A stretch of DNA of 64,000 bases, taken from Adhaeribacter radiodurans. GTDB taxonomy: Bacteria; Bacteroidota; Bacteroidia; Cytophagales; Hymenobacteraceae. The DNA lies in NCBI RefSeq assembly GCF_014075995.1, contig NZ_CP055153.1, forward strand, positions 5,766,001 through 5,830,000, read 5' to 3'. Of this stretch, positions 25,756 through 34,849 are shown piece after piece (position 1 is the stretch's first letter; the number at the start of each line of letters is the position of its first letter). The translations under genes and the position numbers were made by a program. The notes beneath the pieces are model-generated. The model was not told the origin of the DNA. It made no database searches and was given only the letters and a program-made list of their open reading frames with translations.

Positions 25756-27189
25756 CTATTCTGCCTGCTCCGCCATTGTTACAGGCACTAGAAATTTTTC
25801 ACCGGTGGTAAGGTTTACTTTTAACAGTTGATGGTGGTTGGTATCTGTAACCCACATTTTATTATTTATTAATTTTACATCGTTTGGTTCGTCTAAGCCG
25901 GCTATTACAGTTTGTACACGCTTACTTTCCAGGTTTAATACTTTTATTTTACCGTTATAGGTATCGGCAATGTATAACTGGTTCTGGTCAATGGTAAGCC
26001 CCATGGCATGCTGTAGTAAAGTGGTATCGGCATCGCCATCTACATCCCCGAAATCAAATAATCCGGTACCAATTAAAGTTTGTACCGTTCCTTTATTTAA
26101 ATCTATTGCCCGAATAGCGCTAGCTTCGGCATCGGCTACGTACAATATACCTGCTTGCAAAGCAAAGCCACTAGGTTGATTAAAAGCGGCTTCCAAAAGA
26201 GTGCCATCCGCCAAAGCTTCGCGGCCTGTACCGGCAAACCGCTGCACTGTTTCCGTTTCCAGGTTCATTTTTAAAATCTGGTGATTACCGGCACTGGCAA
26301 TGTATAGTATATTACCCTCCAGAACTAAATCCCAAGGGCTATTTGGGTTTACCGGTACATCCAAGCGTTCTTCAAAGAAATAATAATCTAGTTCTCCGTT
26401 TCCGGCCACCGTAGTTACCTCGCTGGTACTTAGATTTACTTTTCGGATTGCGTTATTTTTGGCATCTGCTACGTACAAGTGCTCGCCCTGCAAAGCAAGA
26501 CCATGTGGTTCGTTAAAAGTTGCCTGGGTAAAATTACCATTAGTAAAGCCTCGTTCTCCTTTGCCAATTACCTGCAGAATCTTACCGTCCTGGTTTATTT
26601 TTAAAATCCGATGATTGCCGCTATCCGAGAGATAAATAGTACCATCTGAATCGGTAATTAACTTAGAAGGAAATTGTAGTATGCCCGAAGCTTGCTCTTC
26701 TGGCTGAAAAGGTAGAAGGGTTCGGTTAATTTTATCTCCAAAATTCTGAATTAAAAGGTCGATGTTGGGTTTTACTATATCATAAATACCTTCGCCTGCC
26801 CGCTGTCCAATTACTTTACCGGCCGGGTCAATTAAAACTACGGTTGGCCAGGCATTTACCGCATAATGTTTCCAGACGTCGAAACCCGCATCGTTTACTA
26901 CCGGGTGCTTAATCCCGAATTTAAGAATTGCCTTGCGGATAGTATTATGTATTTTTTCGTTATCGAACTTGGCCGAATGCACCCCAATTATTACTAATTC
27001 TTCGGGATATTCATATTCCAGGCGATGTAAATCGGGGATAATATGTTGGCAATTAATACAACCTAACGTCCAGAAGTCGAGCAATAGAATTTTACCTCTA
27101 AAATCGTTAATAGAGTAAGATTTACCGTTGGTGTTGAGCCAACCATACTTGGTATTTATTTCAGGAGCATTTACACGACCAGTAATCAT
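25756..27189 (-). CDS. NHLRC2-like protein: thioredoxin-like domain plus NHL repeats
   Basis: A 477-aa protein with no signal peptide visible. The N-terminal thioredoxin-like domain (about 10-150) has a CxxC redox pair in TLGCINCQHIIPDL, the motif seen in the NHLRC2 family. A six-bladed-type NHL propeller follows (about 165-470), with repeated blocks such as IYLSDSGNHRILKI, LYVADAKNNAIRKV and LYIADTYNGKIKVL. The family combination is known from animals and bacteria, but a bacterial substrate has not been firmly set as far as I know. It stands alone, with a 240-nt gap before it and 423 nt of non-coding DNA behind its start. Confidence 0.85.
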   Translation of the reverse strand: MITGRVNAPEINTKYGWLNTNGKSYSINDFRGKILLLDFWTLGCINCQHIIPDLHRLEYEYPEELVIIGVHSAKFDNEKIHNTIRKAILKFGIKHPVVNDAGFDVWKHYAVNAWPTVVLIDPAGKVIGQRAGEGIYDIVKPNIDLLIQNFGDKINRTLLPFQPEEQASGILQFPSKLITDSDGTIYLSDSGNHRILKINQDGKILQVIGKGERGFTNGNFTQATFNEPHGLALQGEHLYVADAKNNAIRKVNLSTSEVTTVAGNGELDYYFFEERLDVPVNPNSPWDLVLEGNILYIASAGNHQILKMNLETETVQRFAGTGREALADGTLLEAAFNQPSGFALQAGILYVADAEASAIRAIDLNKGTVQTLIGTGLFDFGDVDGDADTTLLQHAMGLTIDQNQLYIADTYNGKIKVLNLESKRVQTVIAGLDEPNDVKLINNKMWVTDTNHHQLLKVNLTTGEKFLVPVTMAEQAE

Positions 27190-27199
27190 TCAATTATTG

Positions 27200-27229
27200 T
27201 TAGTTAGTAGTTGTTCGTTGTTCGAATAA
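27200..27229. repeat. Dispersed TTGTTCG intergenic repeat, copy 3
   Basis: Contains GTAGTTGTTCGTTGTTCG, beginning 11 bases from the start codon of the NHLRC2-like gene. Confidence 0.55.
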
Positions 27230-27597
27230 AAAAATTTACTAAATATTATAAATTATACGCTAAACCACTTCTATCGAATAACTTACCATGTAATATGGCA
27301 TAATATCCAGGTTAGTAGAACTAAAGCAAATTGCTAGTTGAACCGCACTTTCGTTGTAAAAGTTACAACTCTAGCATCGGATTTTTGTTTTAGTAATAAC
27401 CAATCTTTAGGTGTAACTTTAAGTTTTTAATTAGTTAAACCTGGCAGTTAAGATGCGAACAAATGGAGAAAATAGCTGATAAAGCCCGTTTAGCGTAAAC
27501 TCTAGAATGTAAGTTTCACGATGAGATTTAATTTAGGGTATGATTATTAAAATCTAATGCTGATTAGTTTTTTGTTATTGAACAACGCATAACTTAC

Positions 27598-27611
27598 AAC
27601 GAACAACTACT
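27598..27611 (-). repeat. Dispersed TTGTTCG intergenic repeat, copy 4 (inverted)
   Basis: AACGAACAACTACT, the reverse complement of AGTAGTTGTTCGTT, ending one base before the nuoA start codon. Confidence 0.5.
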
Positions 27612-27612
27612 C

Positions 27613-28119
27613 ATGAATCAACTATATTTATCTGACTTCGGTACAATTCTGCTTTTTCTAATTGGTGGCGGAATTTTTATTATGATTGGCCTGCTTACGG
27701 CCCGTTTCCTCCGGCCATCCAAACCTAATCCCGAAAAGCTATCTTCTTACGAGTGCGGCGAAGAAGCCATGGGTAGTTCGTGGGTGCAATTTAATCCGCG
27801 TTTCTACGTAATTGCGCTTATTTTTATCATTTTCGATGTAGAACTGGCTTTCTTATTTCCGTGGGCAGTGGTATTTGGGCAGCGCTCGTTAATAGAAGAA
27901 ACTAATGGCTTGTGGGGATGGTTTGCTCTTACCGAAATGTTTATTTTCTTAGGCATTCTGGCTTTAGGTTTGGCTTACGCCTGGGCTAAAGGCCACTTAG
28001 ACTGGGTAAAACAAAAACCCGTTATTCCGCAGAGTATTTCCAAAGTACCCGTTTCGGTTTACGCCAAAATAAACGCCCAACAGTACGAGGTGAAGAAACA
28101 AGTAGTTGAAGCAAAATAA
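27613..28119 (+). CDS. nuoA: NADH-quinone oxidoreductase subunit A
   Basis: Membrane subunit of respiratory complex I. The 168-aa protein has three transmembrane helices (about 9-30, 72-93 and 102-125). The conserved loop [22 protein letters not shown] between helices 1 and 2 is diagnostic, including the acidic [11 protein letters not shown] block. The C-terminal tail (about 135-168) is longer and more basic than in E. coli and is probably cytoplasmic. It is the first gene of a nuoABCD cluster, 52 nt ahead of nuoB. It partners with other membrane subunits that are not encoded in this window. Confidence 0.94.
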   Translation: MNQLYLSDFGTILLFLIGGGIFIMIGLLTARFLRPSKPNPEKLSSYECGEEAMGSSWVQFNPRFYVIALIFIIFDVELAFLFPWAVVFGQRSLIEETNGLWGWFALTEMFIFLGILALGLAYAWAKGHLDWVKQKPVIPQSISKVPVSVYAKINAQQYEVKKQVVEAK

Positions 28120-28171
28120 TTTAAGCTACCGCTAGTTTAAGATAGCTAAATGCATTTAATAAAAAATAAAA

Positions 28172-28726
28172 ATGACAAATATACTTAGCAGAGAGAAAAC
28201 CGGGGAAGGCAGTATTATTATAGGTAAGTTAGATGATTTTTTAAATTATGCGCGCTTGTCGGCTTTATGGCCTATGCAATTTGGGCTGGCATGCTGCGCC
28301 ATTGAGATGATGGGAGCCTGGTCGTCGGCGTATGATATTGACCGCATGGGTGTTATTCCGCGCGCCTCACCACGCCAGTCAGATGTGATTATTATTGCTG
28401 GTACCGTTACTTTTAAAATGGCCGACCGCATTAGGCGTTTGTACGAACAAATGCCCGAGCCGCGTTATGTTATTTCAATGGGGTCGTGCTCTAATTGCGG
28501 TGGCCCTTATTGGGAACACGGTTACCACGTGGTAAAAGGCGTAGACCGCATTATTCCGGTAGATGTTTATGTACCTGGTTGTCCGCCCCGCCCTGAAGCT
28601 TTAATTGGCGGCTTTTTACAATTGCAGGAAAAAATCCGGAAGGAAAGCTTGCTCACCCCACCTAAAGCGGTGCAAAGGTTAATGAATCCAGCTATTATTG
28701 ATAATCAGCAGCCCGCAGAAGTGTAA
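28172..28726 (+). CDS. nuoB: NADH-quinone oxidoreductase subunit B
   Basis: Peripheral-arm subunit that carries the N2 [4Fe-4S] cluster, the last centre before quinone. In 184 aa all four ligands are present: adjacent C41-C42 (LACCAIEMM), C106 in GSCSNCG, and C137 in [11 protein letters not shown]109 is also present in the second motif, as usual in the family. The length and order after nuoA are standard, with a 98-nt gap to nuoC. It acts on the cytoplasmic side of the inner membrane together with NuoC and NuoD. Confidence 0.96.
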   Translation: MTNILSREKTGEGSIIIGKLDDFLNYARLSALWPMQFGLACCAIEMMGAWSSAYDIDRMGVIPRASPRQSDVIIIAGTVTFKMADRIRRLYEQMPEPRYVISMGSCSNCGGPYWEHGYHVVKGVDRIIPVDVYVPGCPPRPEALIGGFLQLQEKIRKESLLTPPKAVQRLMNPAIIDNQQPAEV

Positions 28727-28824
28727 CCATCAAATCATCAAAGATTCAATCTCTTAGACTTAAACGCACTACCCCTTAAGTTCTTGACACTAACATCCTA
28801 AGCCTTTTACTAAATAGAACTAGT

Positions 28825-29376
28825 ATGTCTTTCGACGAAATTAAAAATATTATTACTGGCATTTTTGGCGATGATGTAATTGTACGAGAGAACCGCCAGG
28901 AACTAATGCCTTATTTGGTTATTCAAACAGACCAGATAGCCGATGTTTGTGCCGAATTACACGCAAATGAACAACTGTACTTCGACGTACTAGCTTGTCA
29001 AACAGGCATTGATAACGGTCCGGATGCGGGTACTATGGAAGTAGCTTATAATTTGTACTCCATTCCTTACAACCATCATATTTGCCTAAAGGTAATGGTG
29101 CCGCGCAATGCTGGAGGTGAGCTTTTACCCACAGTTCAAACGGTAAGCCACATCTGGCGCACCGCCGATTGGCACGAGCGCGAAATCTTTGACTTAGTAG
29201 GAATTCAGTTTTCGGGCCACCCGGATATGCGCCGAATTTTATGCGCTGCCGACTGGGAAGGACACCCGCTCCGCAAAGACTATGAAGCCCAGGAATACTA
29301 CCACGGCATCCGGGTAGCCTTCGACGAGCATAACCGTAATAACGGTTTTAAAGGCGAAAACTGGCGAGAGAATTAG
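28825..29376 (+). CDS. nuoC: NADH-quinone oxidoreductase subunit C
   Basis: Hydrophilic peripheral-arm subunit of complex I (30-kDa-type), 183 aa and separate from NuoD, as in many Bacteroidota (E. coli has a NuoCD fusion). The family signature TADWHEREIFDLVGI-type block appears as HEREIFDLVGIQFSGHP, followed by the C-terminal GHPLRKDY. It normally sits directly before nuoD. Here a foreign-looking nuclease-like gene begins 32 nt after its stop codon, splitting the usual nuoC-nuoD order. The coding sequence itself is intact. Confidence 0.94.
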   Translation: MSFDEIKNIITGIFGDDVIVRENRQELMPYLVIQTDQIADVCAELHANEQLYFDVLACQTGIDNGPDAGTMEVAYNLYSIPYNHHICLKVMVPRNAGGELLPTVQTVSHIWRTADWHEREIFDLVGIQFSGHPDMRRILCAADWEGHPLRKDYEAQEYYHGIRVAFDEHNRNNGFKGENWREN

Positions 29377-29408
29377 TAAATTTTGTATGACTGATTGAAC
29401 ACATCTCT

Positions 29409-30323
29409 ATGCCCATATTTAAAGAAGACAACGGACAATTAAAGAAGCTCAAGATTAATTCTCTGACCAAAGAGAAAAGCCTGCAATTGTTAATAGAACA
29501 AAATCTATTAGAAGTTTTAGATATGCATCTATTAGCTAGCGAGTACTCTACCACTTTTGGCGGCCGGATTGATACCCTTGCTGTTGATATGAATGGAGCT
29601 CCCGTAATTATAGAGTATAAGTTAAACAGAAATGACAATGTTATTAATCAGGCATTATCTTATTTGCGTTGGCTCAAAGCCCAAAAAGTTGAATTCTTTG
29701 AAATGCTGGTAATAAGAAAATTAGGTAAAGAACTGGCAGATAACCTAAAAATAGATTGGCATAACCCACGAGTAATTTGCATTGCCGAAAATTACAGCAA
29801 GTTTGATATTGATACCGTGGAAGTAATTCCAATGCGTTTAGAACTTTTTAAATACCGTTATTATGAAAATGGTATTTTTAGTTTAGAATCGTTAAATACA
29901 AATACATCCAATAGTGAAAAGTCAGAAAATATCAAAGTAAATAATGTTTCGGAAAGAATAAGCCTCATTACCGAGGATACGAATAGTATCAATAATGGTC
30001 TTATAAAAGCTCCATCTTCTATCCAAAACCTTTTCGAAGAACTGCGTAGCAGGATTTTGCAAATAGATGAGAATATAATAGAAAAGAAAACCTCAATATA
30101 CACTGCTTACAGGGTTTCAAAAAACTTTACTGAAGTACACTTAGGTAAACAGCAAATAAAATTATTTCTACGTTCTGTTAATTATGATGACCCATTAAAT
30201 AAAATAGAGAAAATACCAGAAAGTTATCAATATACGATGGATCGCCGAGTTTATGTTAGGAATACAGATGATATTGATTATGTAATGAAGCTAATTGAGC
30301 AATCTTATAAGGATGTACTGTAA
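29409..30323 (+). CDS. PD-(D/E)XK nuclease-like protein with C-terminal DUF5655 domain
   Basis: A 304-aa protein of two parts, not related to complex I. The N-terminal domain (about 1-165) shows the PD-(D/E)XK fold pattern. GGRID supplies D55, IIEYK supplies E69 and K71, and a following helix has Q81 (QALSYLRWLK), all typical for DUF91/NucS-like endonuclease relatives. After a Ser/Asn-rich linker (about 165-205), the C-terminal domain (about 205-304) resembles DUF5655. Proteins of this kind are seen in accessory regions, and the function is unproven. DNA binding or cleavage is the best guess. The gene lies on the same strand between nuoC (32-nt gap) and nuoD (87-nt gap), so it must be transcribed with complex I genes unless it has its own promoter. 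It looks AT-richer than its neighbours, which suggests acquisition. Confidence 0.8.
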   Translation: MPIFKEDNGQLKKLKINSLTKEKSLQLLIEQNLLEVLDMHLLASEYSTTFGGRIDTLAVDMNGAPVIIEYKLNRNDNVINQALSYLRWLKAQKVEFFEMLVIRKLGKELADNLKIDWHNPRVICIAENYSKFDIDTVEVIPMRLELFKYRYYENGIFSLESLNTNTSNSEKSENIKVNNVSERISLITEDTNSINNGLIKAPSSIQNLFEELRSRILQIDENIIEKKTSIYTAYRVSKNFTEVHLGKQQIKLFLRSVNYDDPLNKIEKIPESYQYTMDRRVYVRNTDDIDYVMKLIEQSYKDVL

Positions 30324-30410
30324 ATCACATTTTAAAAAATACCATCCAGCAATTCAACCATACAATAATAAAAATCCGTGGACTATCATCCATGAATTTT
30401 AGACTAAAAA

Positions 30411-31613
30411 ATGACTACCCGTTATACCGAATATTTACTGCAAGCCGAGCCAAATAAATTTGACGTTGCTGATTTAAAAGCCGGCGAAATGCTCCTGAAT
30501 ATGGGGCCACAGCACCCTGCTACCCACGGCGTTTTGCGGCTTGAACTTATTACCGATGGCGAAATAGTAGTGGATGTAGTACCGCATATCGGGTATTTAC
30601 ACCGTTGCTTCGAAAAACACGCTGAATCGCTGGCTTATAACCAGACGCTACCCTATGTAGACCGTATGGATTATTTGGCCGCTATGAACTCGGAACATGT
30701 TTGGTGCATGGGCGTGGAGAAAATGTTAGGTATAACCAGTCAGTTACCGAAGCGGGTAGAATATATCAGGGTGCTGGTAGCGGAGTTAAACCGCATTGCC
30801 TCGCATTTAGTAGCTATTGGTACTTACGCCATTGATATTGGTGCCTTTACCCCTTTTCTATGGTTACTCCGCGACCGGGAACACATCCAGCGTCTGCTCG
30901 AATGGACTTCCGGCTCGCGCATGCTGTACAATTATATCTGGATTGGCGGTTTGTACTACGATTTACCTATTGGTTTTGAAGAACGCTGTCTGGAATTTGT
31001 AGAGTATTTTTTACCCAAGCTCGAAGAATTAGATCAGATTTTAATTAATAATAAAATTTTTATTGATCGTACGGCAAATGTTGGGGTTTTACCATTGGAT
31101 GTAGCTATTAATTACAGCTGTTCCGGGCCAATGCTGCGCTCTTCGGGTTTAAAGTTCGATTTGCGGCGTGTAGATGGGTATTCGGTTTATCCGGAACTGG
31201 AATTTGATATTCCGATAGGACAAGGTTTAGTAGGAACTACTGGCGATTGCTGGGATAGGAATTACGTGCGGGCCCAGGAAATGCGCGAATCGCTCAAAAT
31301 TATTCGTCAGTGTCTGAAACGCCTGACTACTGATTATAAACGTACTCCGGATTTTGATCCACAGGCCATGTGCCCTAAAAAAATCCGGCCGAAAGAACAG
31401 GAATTCTATTTCCGGGCGGAGACCCCACGCGGTGAGTTAGGTTACTATTTTCGGACTACCGGTAAATCGGACATTCCTTTCCGGTGCAAAGGCCGTTCAC
31501 CTTGTTTTTCTAACTTGTCGGTTTTACCCGAAATTGCCAAAGGCTGTATGGTAGCCGATTTAATTGCCATTGTGGGTTCGATTGATATTGTATTGGGTGA
31601 GCTTGACCGGTAA
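30411..31613 (+). CDS. nuoD: NADH-quinone oxidoreductase subunit D
   Basis: 49-kDa-type subunit of complex I that forms the quinone-binding site with NuoB. The 400-aa protein has the hallmark [14 protein letters not shown] (about 31-44) with the quinone-site histidine, then [11 protein letters not shown], and the C-terminal [15 protein letters not shown] and [14 protein letters not shown]. The full length matches the family. It is normally followed by nuoE, nuoF and others, but here a strong terminator follows at 31805-31845 and a convergent gene comes next. The rest of complex I must therefore be encoded elsewhere. Confidence 0.95.
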   Translation: MTTRYTEYLLQAEPNKFDVADLKAGEMLLNMGPQHPATHGVLRLELITDGEIVVDVVPHIGYLHRCFEKHAESLAYNQTLPYVDRMDYLAAMNSEHVWCMGVEKMLGITSQLPKRVEYIRVLVAELNRIASHLVAIGTYAIDIGAFTPFLWLLRDREHIQRLLEWTSGSRMLYNYIWIGGLYYDLPIGFEERCLEFVEYFLPKLEELDQILINNKIFIDRTANVGVLPLDVAINYSCSGPMLRSSGLKFDLRRVDGYSVYPELEFDIPIGQGLVGTTGDCWDRNYVRAQEMRESLKIIRQCLKRLTTDYKRTPDFDPQAMCPKKIRPKEQEFYFRAETPRGELGYYFRTTGKSDIPFRCKGRSPCFSNLSVLPEIAKGCMVADLIAIVGSIDIVLGELDR

Positions 31614-31804
31614 CCAATTGTCTTTTACAAGATTTTCGCGAAAGTATCAAAATGTCCTGCTTTGAAGGGAGATAATTTGTGAAATACGGCTAAATACCAA
31701 ACGCCAAACAGGTGTTCCATAACCAAACGGCTGTAGTTTGTCCTTAGCTACTTGACTCGGTCAAATACTTGTTGGTAGATCTGCCTTATTCCAATGTGTA
31801 TAAA

Positions 31805-31845
31805 AAAAAAATACCCGGGCAGTGCAGTGGCCCGGGTATTTTTTT
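31805..31845. terminator. Bidirectional terminator after nuoD
   Basis: A 16-bp stem, 31805-31820 paired with 31830-31845, core TACCCGGGC, 9-nt loop, with A-runs on the left and T-runs on the right. It ends the nuo cluster and the convergent DUF1080 gene. Confidence 0.9.
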
Positions 31846-31864
31846 ACAAAAAAGTAGATACAAC

Positions 31865-32548
31865 TTAAAGTTCTTTAATTTTTACATTCCGGAAATAAAT
31901 AGGAGCACCAGCGTGCTTGCCTTGTAAACCTACGTACCCTTTCAACGGCAAAGTAGCTAATGGCTTGTTTAACCACGAAGGTATTTCGGAGCCATCCGGA
32001 TTTTTTTTAGGGTCAGTCCATTGGTTCATATCAATTTCGTTTACCAATTCGCCGTTTAATATTACCCATATTTTTTTGCCTTTGCAGGTAACGGTGTAGT
32101 GGTTCCACTCTCCTGTTTTTTTTACATTACTTTTTTTAGGAGCCAGACGGCCGAAAATGGCGCCGCACTGCCAGGTTTTAGGGGCTTTCGACCATTCTTC
32201 GCTGTAATCATCGGCAATCTGAATTTCTACACTGTTCGGAATCCAGTTTTCAAGATCGGTGGCATGTACTACTACGCCGCTGTTGGTGCCATTGGCGGTT
32301 TTAAATTCCAGGTCCAGAATAAAGTCGTTGTACTCTTTATTCGACCAGATGCTATTGTCTTCGGTGGCGGTTAAAACACCGTTTTCAAATGACCAAACGT
32401 TATCGGGCTTAATGGCATTGGTTAAATCCGGTTGAAACAAATCACGCCAACCAGCTTTTTTAGTGTTGGGGTGGGTTTTAGTGCCTTCCTGTGCTTGCGC
32501 AAAAAAGAAAATGTTTAAAAAAAAGAGAGCAGAAAATAGCTTTTTCAT
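31865..32548 (-). CDS. DUF1080 (3-keto-disaccharide hydrolase family) secreted protein
   Basis: A 227-aa exported protein with a signal peptide (MKKLFSALFFLNIFFFAQAQ). The rest is one concanavalin-like DUF1080 domain, with the typical WRDLFQPDL opening, then FILDLEFKTANGTNSGVVV and a C-terminal GYVGLQGKHAGAPIYFRNVKI. The family includes enzymes that cleave 3-keto-glycosides made by Gfo/Idh/MocA-type dehydrogenases, and others may only bind sugars. I use the ATG at 32548 because the longer frame adds an unlikely 32-residue leader before the signal peptide. It is separated from the upstream cytochrome gene by a hairpin, so it may be transcribed on its own. Confidence 0.85.
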   Translation of the reverse strand: MKKLFSALFFLNIFFFAQAQEGTKTHPNTKKAGWRDLFQPDLTNAIKPDNVWSFENGVLTATEDNSIWSNKEYNDFILDLEFKTANGTNSGVVVHATDLENWIPNSVEIQIADDYSEEWSKAPKTWQCGAIFGRLAPKKSNVKKTGEWNHYTVTCKGKKIWVILNGELVNEIDMNQWTDPKKNPDGSEIPSWLNKPLATLPLKGYVGLQGKHAGAPIYFRNVKIKEL

Positions 32549-32635
32549 TATGCGGTAATCTTTAAAATATAAGGGGGTATTCATTAATCTAACACTAAAA
32601 GCGATGCAGCTGAGTTTTAATAAAGTGTTATAAAA

Positions 32636-32674
32636 AGAAAGCATGAAAGAATATTACTTTCTTTCATGCTTTCT
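32636..32674 (-). terminator. Terminator after the propeller-cytochrome gene
   Basis: A 14-bp stem AGAAAGCATGAAAG (32636-32649 with 32661-32674), 11-nt loop. Read leftwards it is followed by a run of T. Confidence 0.8.
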
Positions 32675-32700
32675 GCTAATCAATTTAATACAAAATAGAA

Positions 32701-34830
32701 TTAATTATTTGGATCATCGGGGTTTTTAGCGGCTTTAGAAGCTGAATCGTTGTTACTACCGTCTAAAGAATTAATCCAGGCAGCAATTTTCAATGCATCA
32801 CCCCGCGATACTTGCGGCATGGGCGGCATTTCGGTGGCGTATTCCGGCCAGTTTTGTGGCTCTGGGTTGTGAATTAACTTCACAATGCGCTCATTGGTGT
32901 ATTTGCGCTTAGCTACGTCTTTGTAAGCCGGACCTACCTGTCGTTTATCCGGATTGTGGCAAGCCAAACAGTTGTTTTTCTGTAAAATAGGCTTAATCTG
33001 ATCGTAAGTAAGTACTTGTTGCGACCCCGGCACGCTGCCTTTGGCCACAATACCAGTACCTTTGGCACTACCTTTTACGCCACCTTTAGCTGCCGTCTTA
33101 TTGTTGTTTTTTAAACCGCTTTCTACTACCGCAGATTGTAATTTGAAATTAAACCGGTCTTCCATAATCTCGGTAGGAACCGTTTTCATGGCTACCGATT
33201 TACCGGAGTTTTTAGTGCTGGCTTGCGCTAAAGGTAATTTAGCGCCATCCGGAATGTTGTTCAGCGTATAAAACGCATTGGTGTGCAACAGCGGCGAAGA
33301 TTTTTCTTTATCCCGTACACCTTCTAAGGAAATGTTATGCACGTAGGCTTCGCGTAAACCATCCACAATAATGCGGGCTTTTAACCCATCTTCGGATACT
33401 TTAACACCTTTTACTTTTGGGTTCTCGATGTTAACCGGTGGGCTACCATAAACCGGGTGGTATTTATAGGTAAAGCTTTCTACGGCGTAAGAAGCTACAT
33501 CTTCGGCTGAGCTACGGTCAACGGGTTTGGTAAATTCAATTTCAAAACCATCGGGCATGGCGCGTACATTCAGCATTTCGAAAGGCATTTGATTATTCCA
33601 TACTAACCGCTGCAAACCTTGATTTTCTTCGCCCGCAGAACCCCAACCACGGTTGGTTTCCCCTACGAACAAGGAATTATCTGGTCCCCAAGCTAAACGC
33701 ATTACGCCTGATTGGAAATCATTCCGGAACTCGATAGCCGCGCCTTGGAATTCGCCTTTTACTTTCTCCATCATTACCCGCGAAATTTTGCTTTGTCCCT
33801 GGTCGCCGATTAAGATCTGACCCGCAAACGGACCAAAAGCACCTTCCGGAATTTTCACCATTTCGGAGTTAGAAATACCTAAAATGGTGTGCGGCAATAT
33901 TACTGATTGTAATTGCAGCTCCGGGAAGTCCTTTTTTAATTCCGCTTTGGTTACAAACTTTTCGTCTACTACGTTTTCTGGTTTAATAGCCCGGTTGTTG
34001 GCATCACGCTTATCGCGTGGGTCTAACTTGGCATTAAACTGCTCGGTAGTGTATTTCACCGGCGAACCTGGTAAGCCAGTCCATTTTAAACCAGCCGGGT
34101 GACCCGCGAAAATTCCTTTCTTCACGTGCCAGATACCACCCGAACCAACGTATTCGCCTTGATTATCGGAGTAAAACAACTCCCCGTCGATCATGCCTAA
34201 ACCAGCCGGCGAACGCATACCGGTAGCCCAAGGCTCTACTTTACCTTCCGGGCTTATCTTTAAGGTCCAGCCGCGCCACGGCACCCGGCTTTCACCGCGC
34301 CACCATTGCTCATCCCCGAAGGCTACGTTACCAGTCACGAAGAAAGAGCCATCCGGTGCAATTTTCGGCCCGAAGGAATACTCGTGGTAGTGACCAGATA
34401 AAGGCCAGGCGTAAACGGTTTCAAATACATCAGCTTTGCCGTCTTTGTTAGTATCTACCAGTTTGGTAAGCTCGCCGCGTTGCGCGCAATATAGCGCTCC
34501 GTCTTTATAAGCTAAACCTAATACCTCGTGTAAACCAGAAGCAAACTTCCGGAAATATGGCCGGGCACTGGTGGGGTTTTCCACGATAAAAATATCACCG
34601 CGGCGGGTAGAAATACCTAAATCTCCGTTTGGTAACATGGTTAAACCACCTACCTCCAGGATAGTACCTTCAGGGGCACTCACCTTCATTATTTTATAAA
34701 AATCTTCTTCTTTGGGGGCGTTCTGGGCCTGAGCCGAAGAAACATTGGCTAAAGAAAAAGCACCCAGCAATAGCGGCAGAGCCGTGCGGCGCAAAAATTT
34801 GTTTCGGATATATTTATTAGAATACTTCAT
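32701..34830 (-). CDS. Beta-propeller dehydrogenase-like protein with C-terminal cytochrome c
   Basis: A 709-aa exported protein. After a signal peptide (to about residue 35), an L-sorbosone/glucose-dehydrogenase-type beta-propeller covers about 45-430 (GGLTMLPNGDLGIST, ELFYSDNQGEYVGSGG). A beta-rich linker follows (about 440-600). The C-terminal 100 residues form a class I-like cytochrome c with the haem motif CLACH and a distal-methionine segment EMPPMPQ. Such proteins oxidise sugars or alcohols outside the cytoplasm and pass electrons on through the haem, and the cofactor of this one (PQQ or none) is unproven. Only 19 nt separate it from the DUF1080 gene upstream, so they form one operon, followed by the terminator at 32636. 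Confidence 0.82.
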   Translation of the reverse strand: MKYSNKYIRNKFLRRTALPLLLGAFSLANVSSAQAQNAPKEEDFYKIMKVSAPEGTILEVGGLTMLPNGDLGISTRRGDIFIVENPTSARPYFRKFASGLHEVLGLAYKDGALYCAQRGELTKLVDTNKDGKADVFETVYAWPLSGHYHEYSFGPKIAPDGSFFVTGNVAFGDEQWWRGESRVPWRGWTLKISPEGKVEPWATGMRSPAGLGMIDGELFYSDNQGEYVGSGGIWHVKKGIFAGHPAGLKWTGLPGSPVKYTTEQFNAKLDPRDKRDANNRAIKPENVVDEKFVTKAELKKDFPELQLQSVILPHTILGISNSEMVKIPEGAFGPFAGQILIGDQGQSKISRVMMEKVKGEFQGAAIEFRNDFQSGVMRLAWGPDNSLFVGETNRGWGSAGEENQGLQRLVWNNQMPFEMLNVRAMPDGFEIEFTKPVDRSSAEDVASYAVESFTYKYHPVYGSPPVNIENPKVKGVKVSEDGLKARIIVDGLREAYVHNISLEGVRDKEKSSPLLHTNAFYTLNNIPDGAKLPLAQASTKNSGKSVAMKTVPTEIMEDRFNFKLQSAVVESGLKNNNKTAAKGGVKGSAKGTGIVAKGSVPGSQQVLTYDQIKPILQKNNCLACHNPDKRQVGPAYKDVAKRKYTNERIVKLIHNPEPQNWPEYATEMPPMPQVSRGDALKIAAWINSLDGSNNDSASKAAKNPDDPNN

Positions 34831-34849
34831 AAGTACAAAATTTTAAAAA

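Larger units (their letters stand above)
27190..27612. other. Divergent promoter region upstream of nuoA
   Basis: About 420 bases with no gene, lying between the NHLRC2-like gene (leftward) and nuoA (rightward). TTGTTCG repeats in opposite orientation lie at its two ends (27200-27229 and 27598-27611). The complex I promoter must be here, but I could not place its boxes with confidence. Confidence 0.55.

Noticed and set aside
31614-31804. Looked for remnants of nuoE after nuoD
   Set aside because: There is no reading frame and no similarity to NuoE. The region is non-coding up to the terminator.
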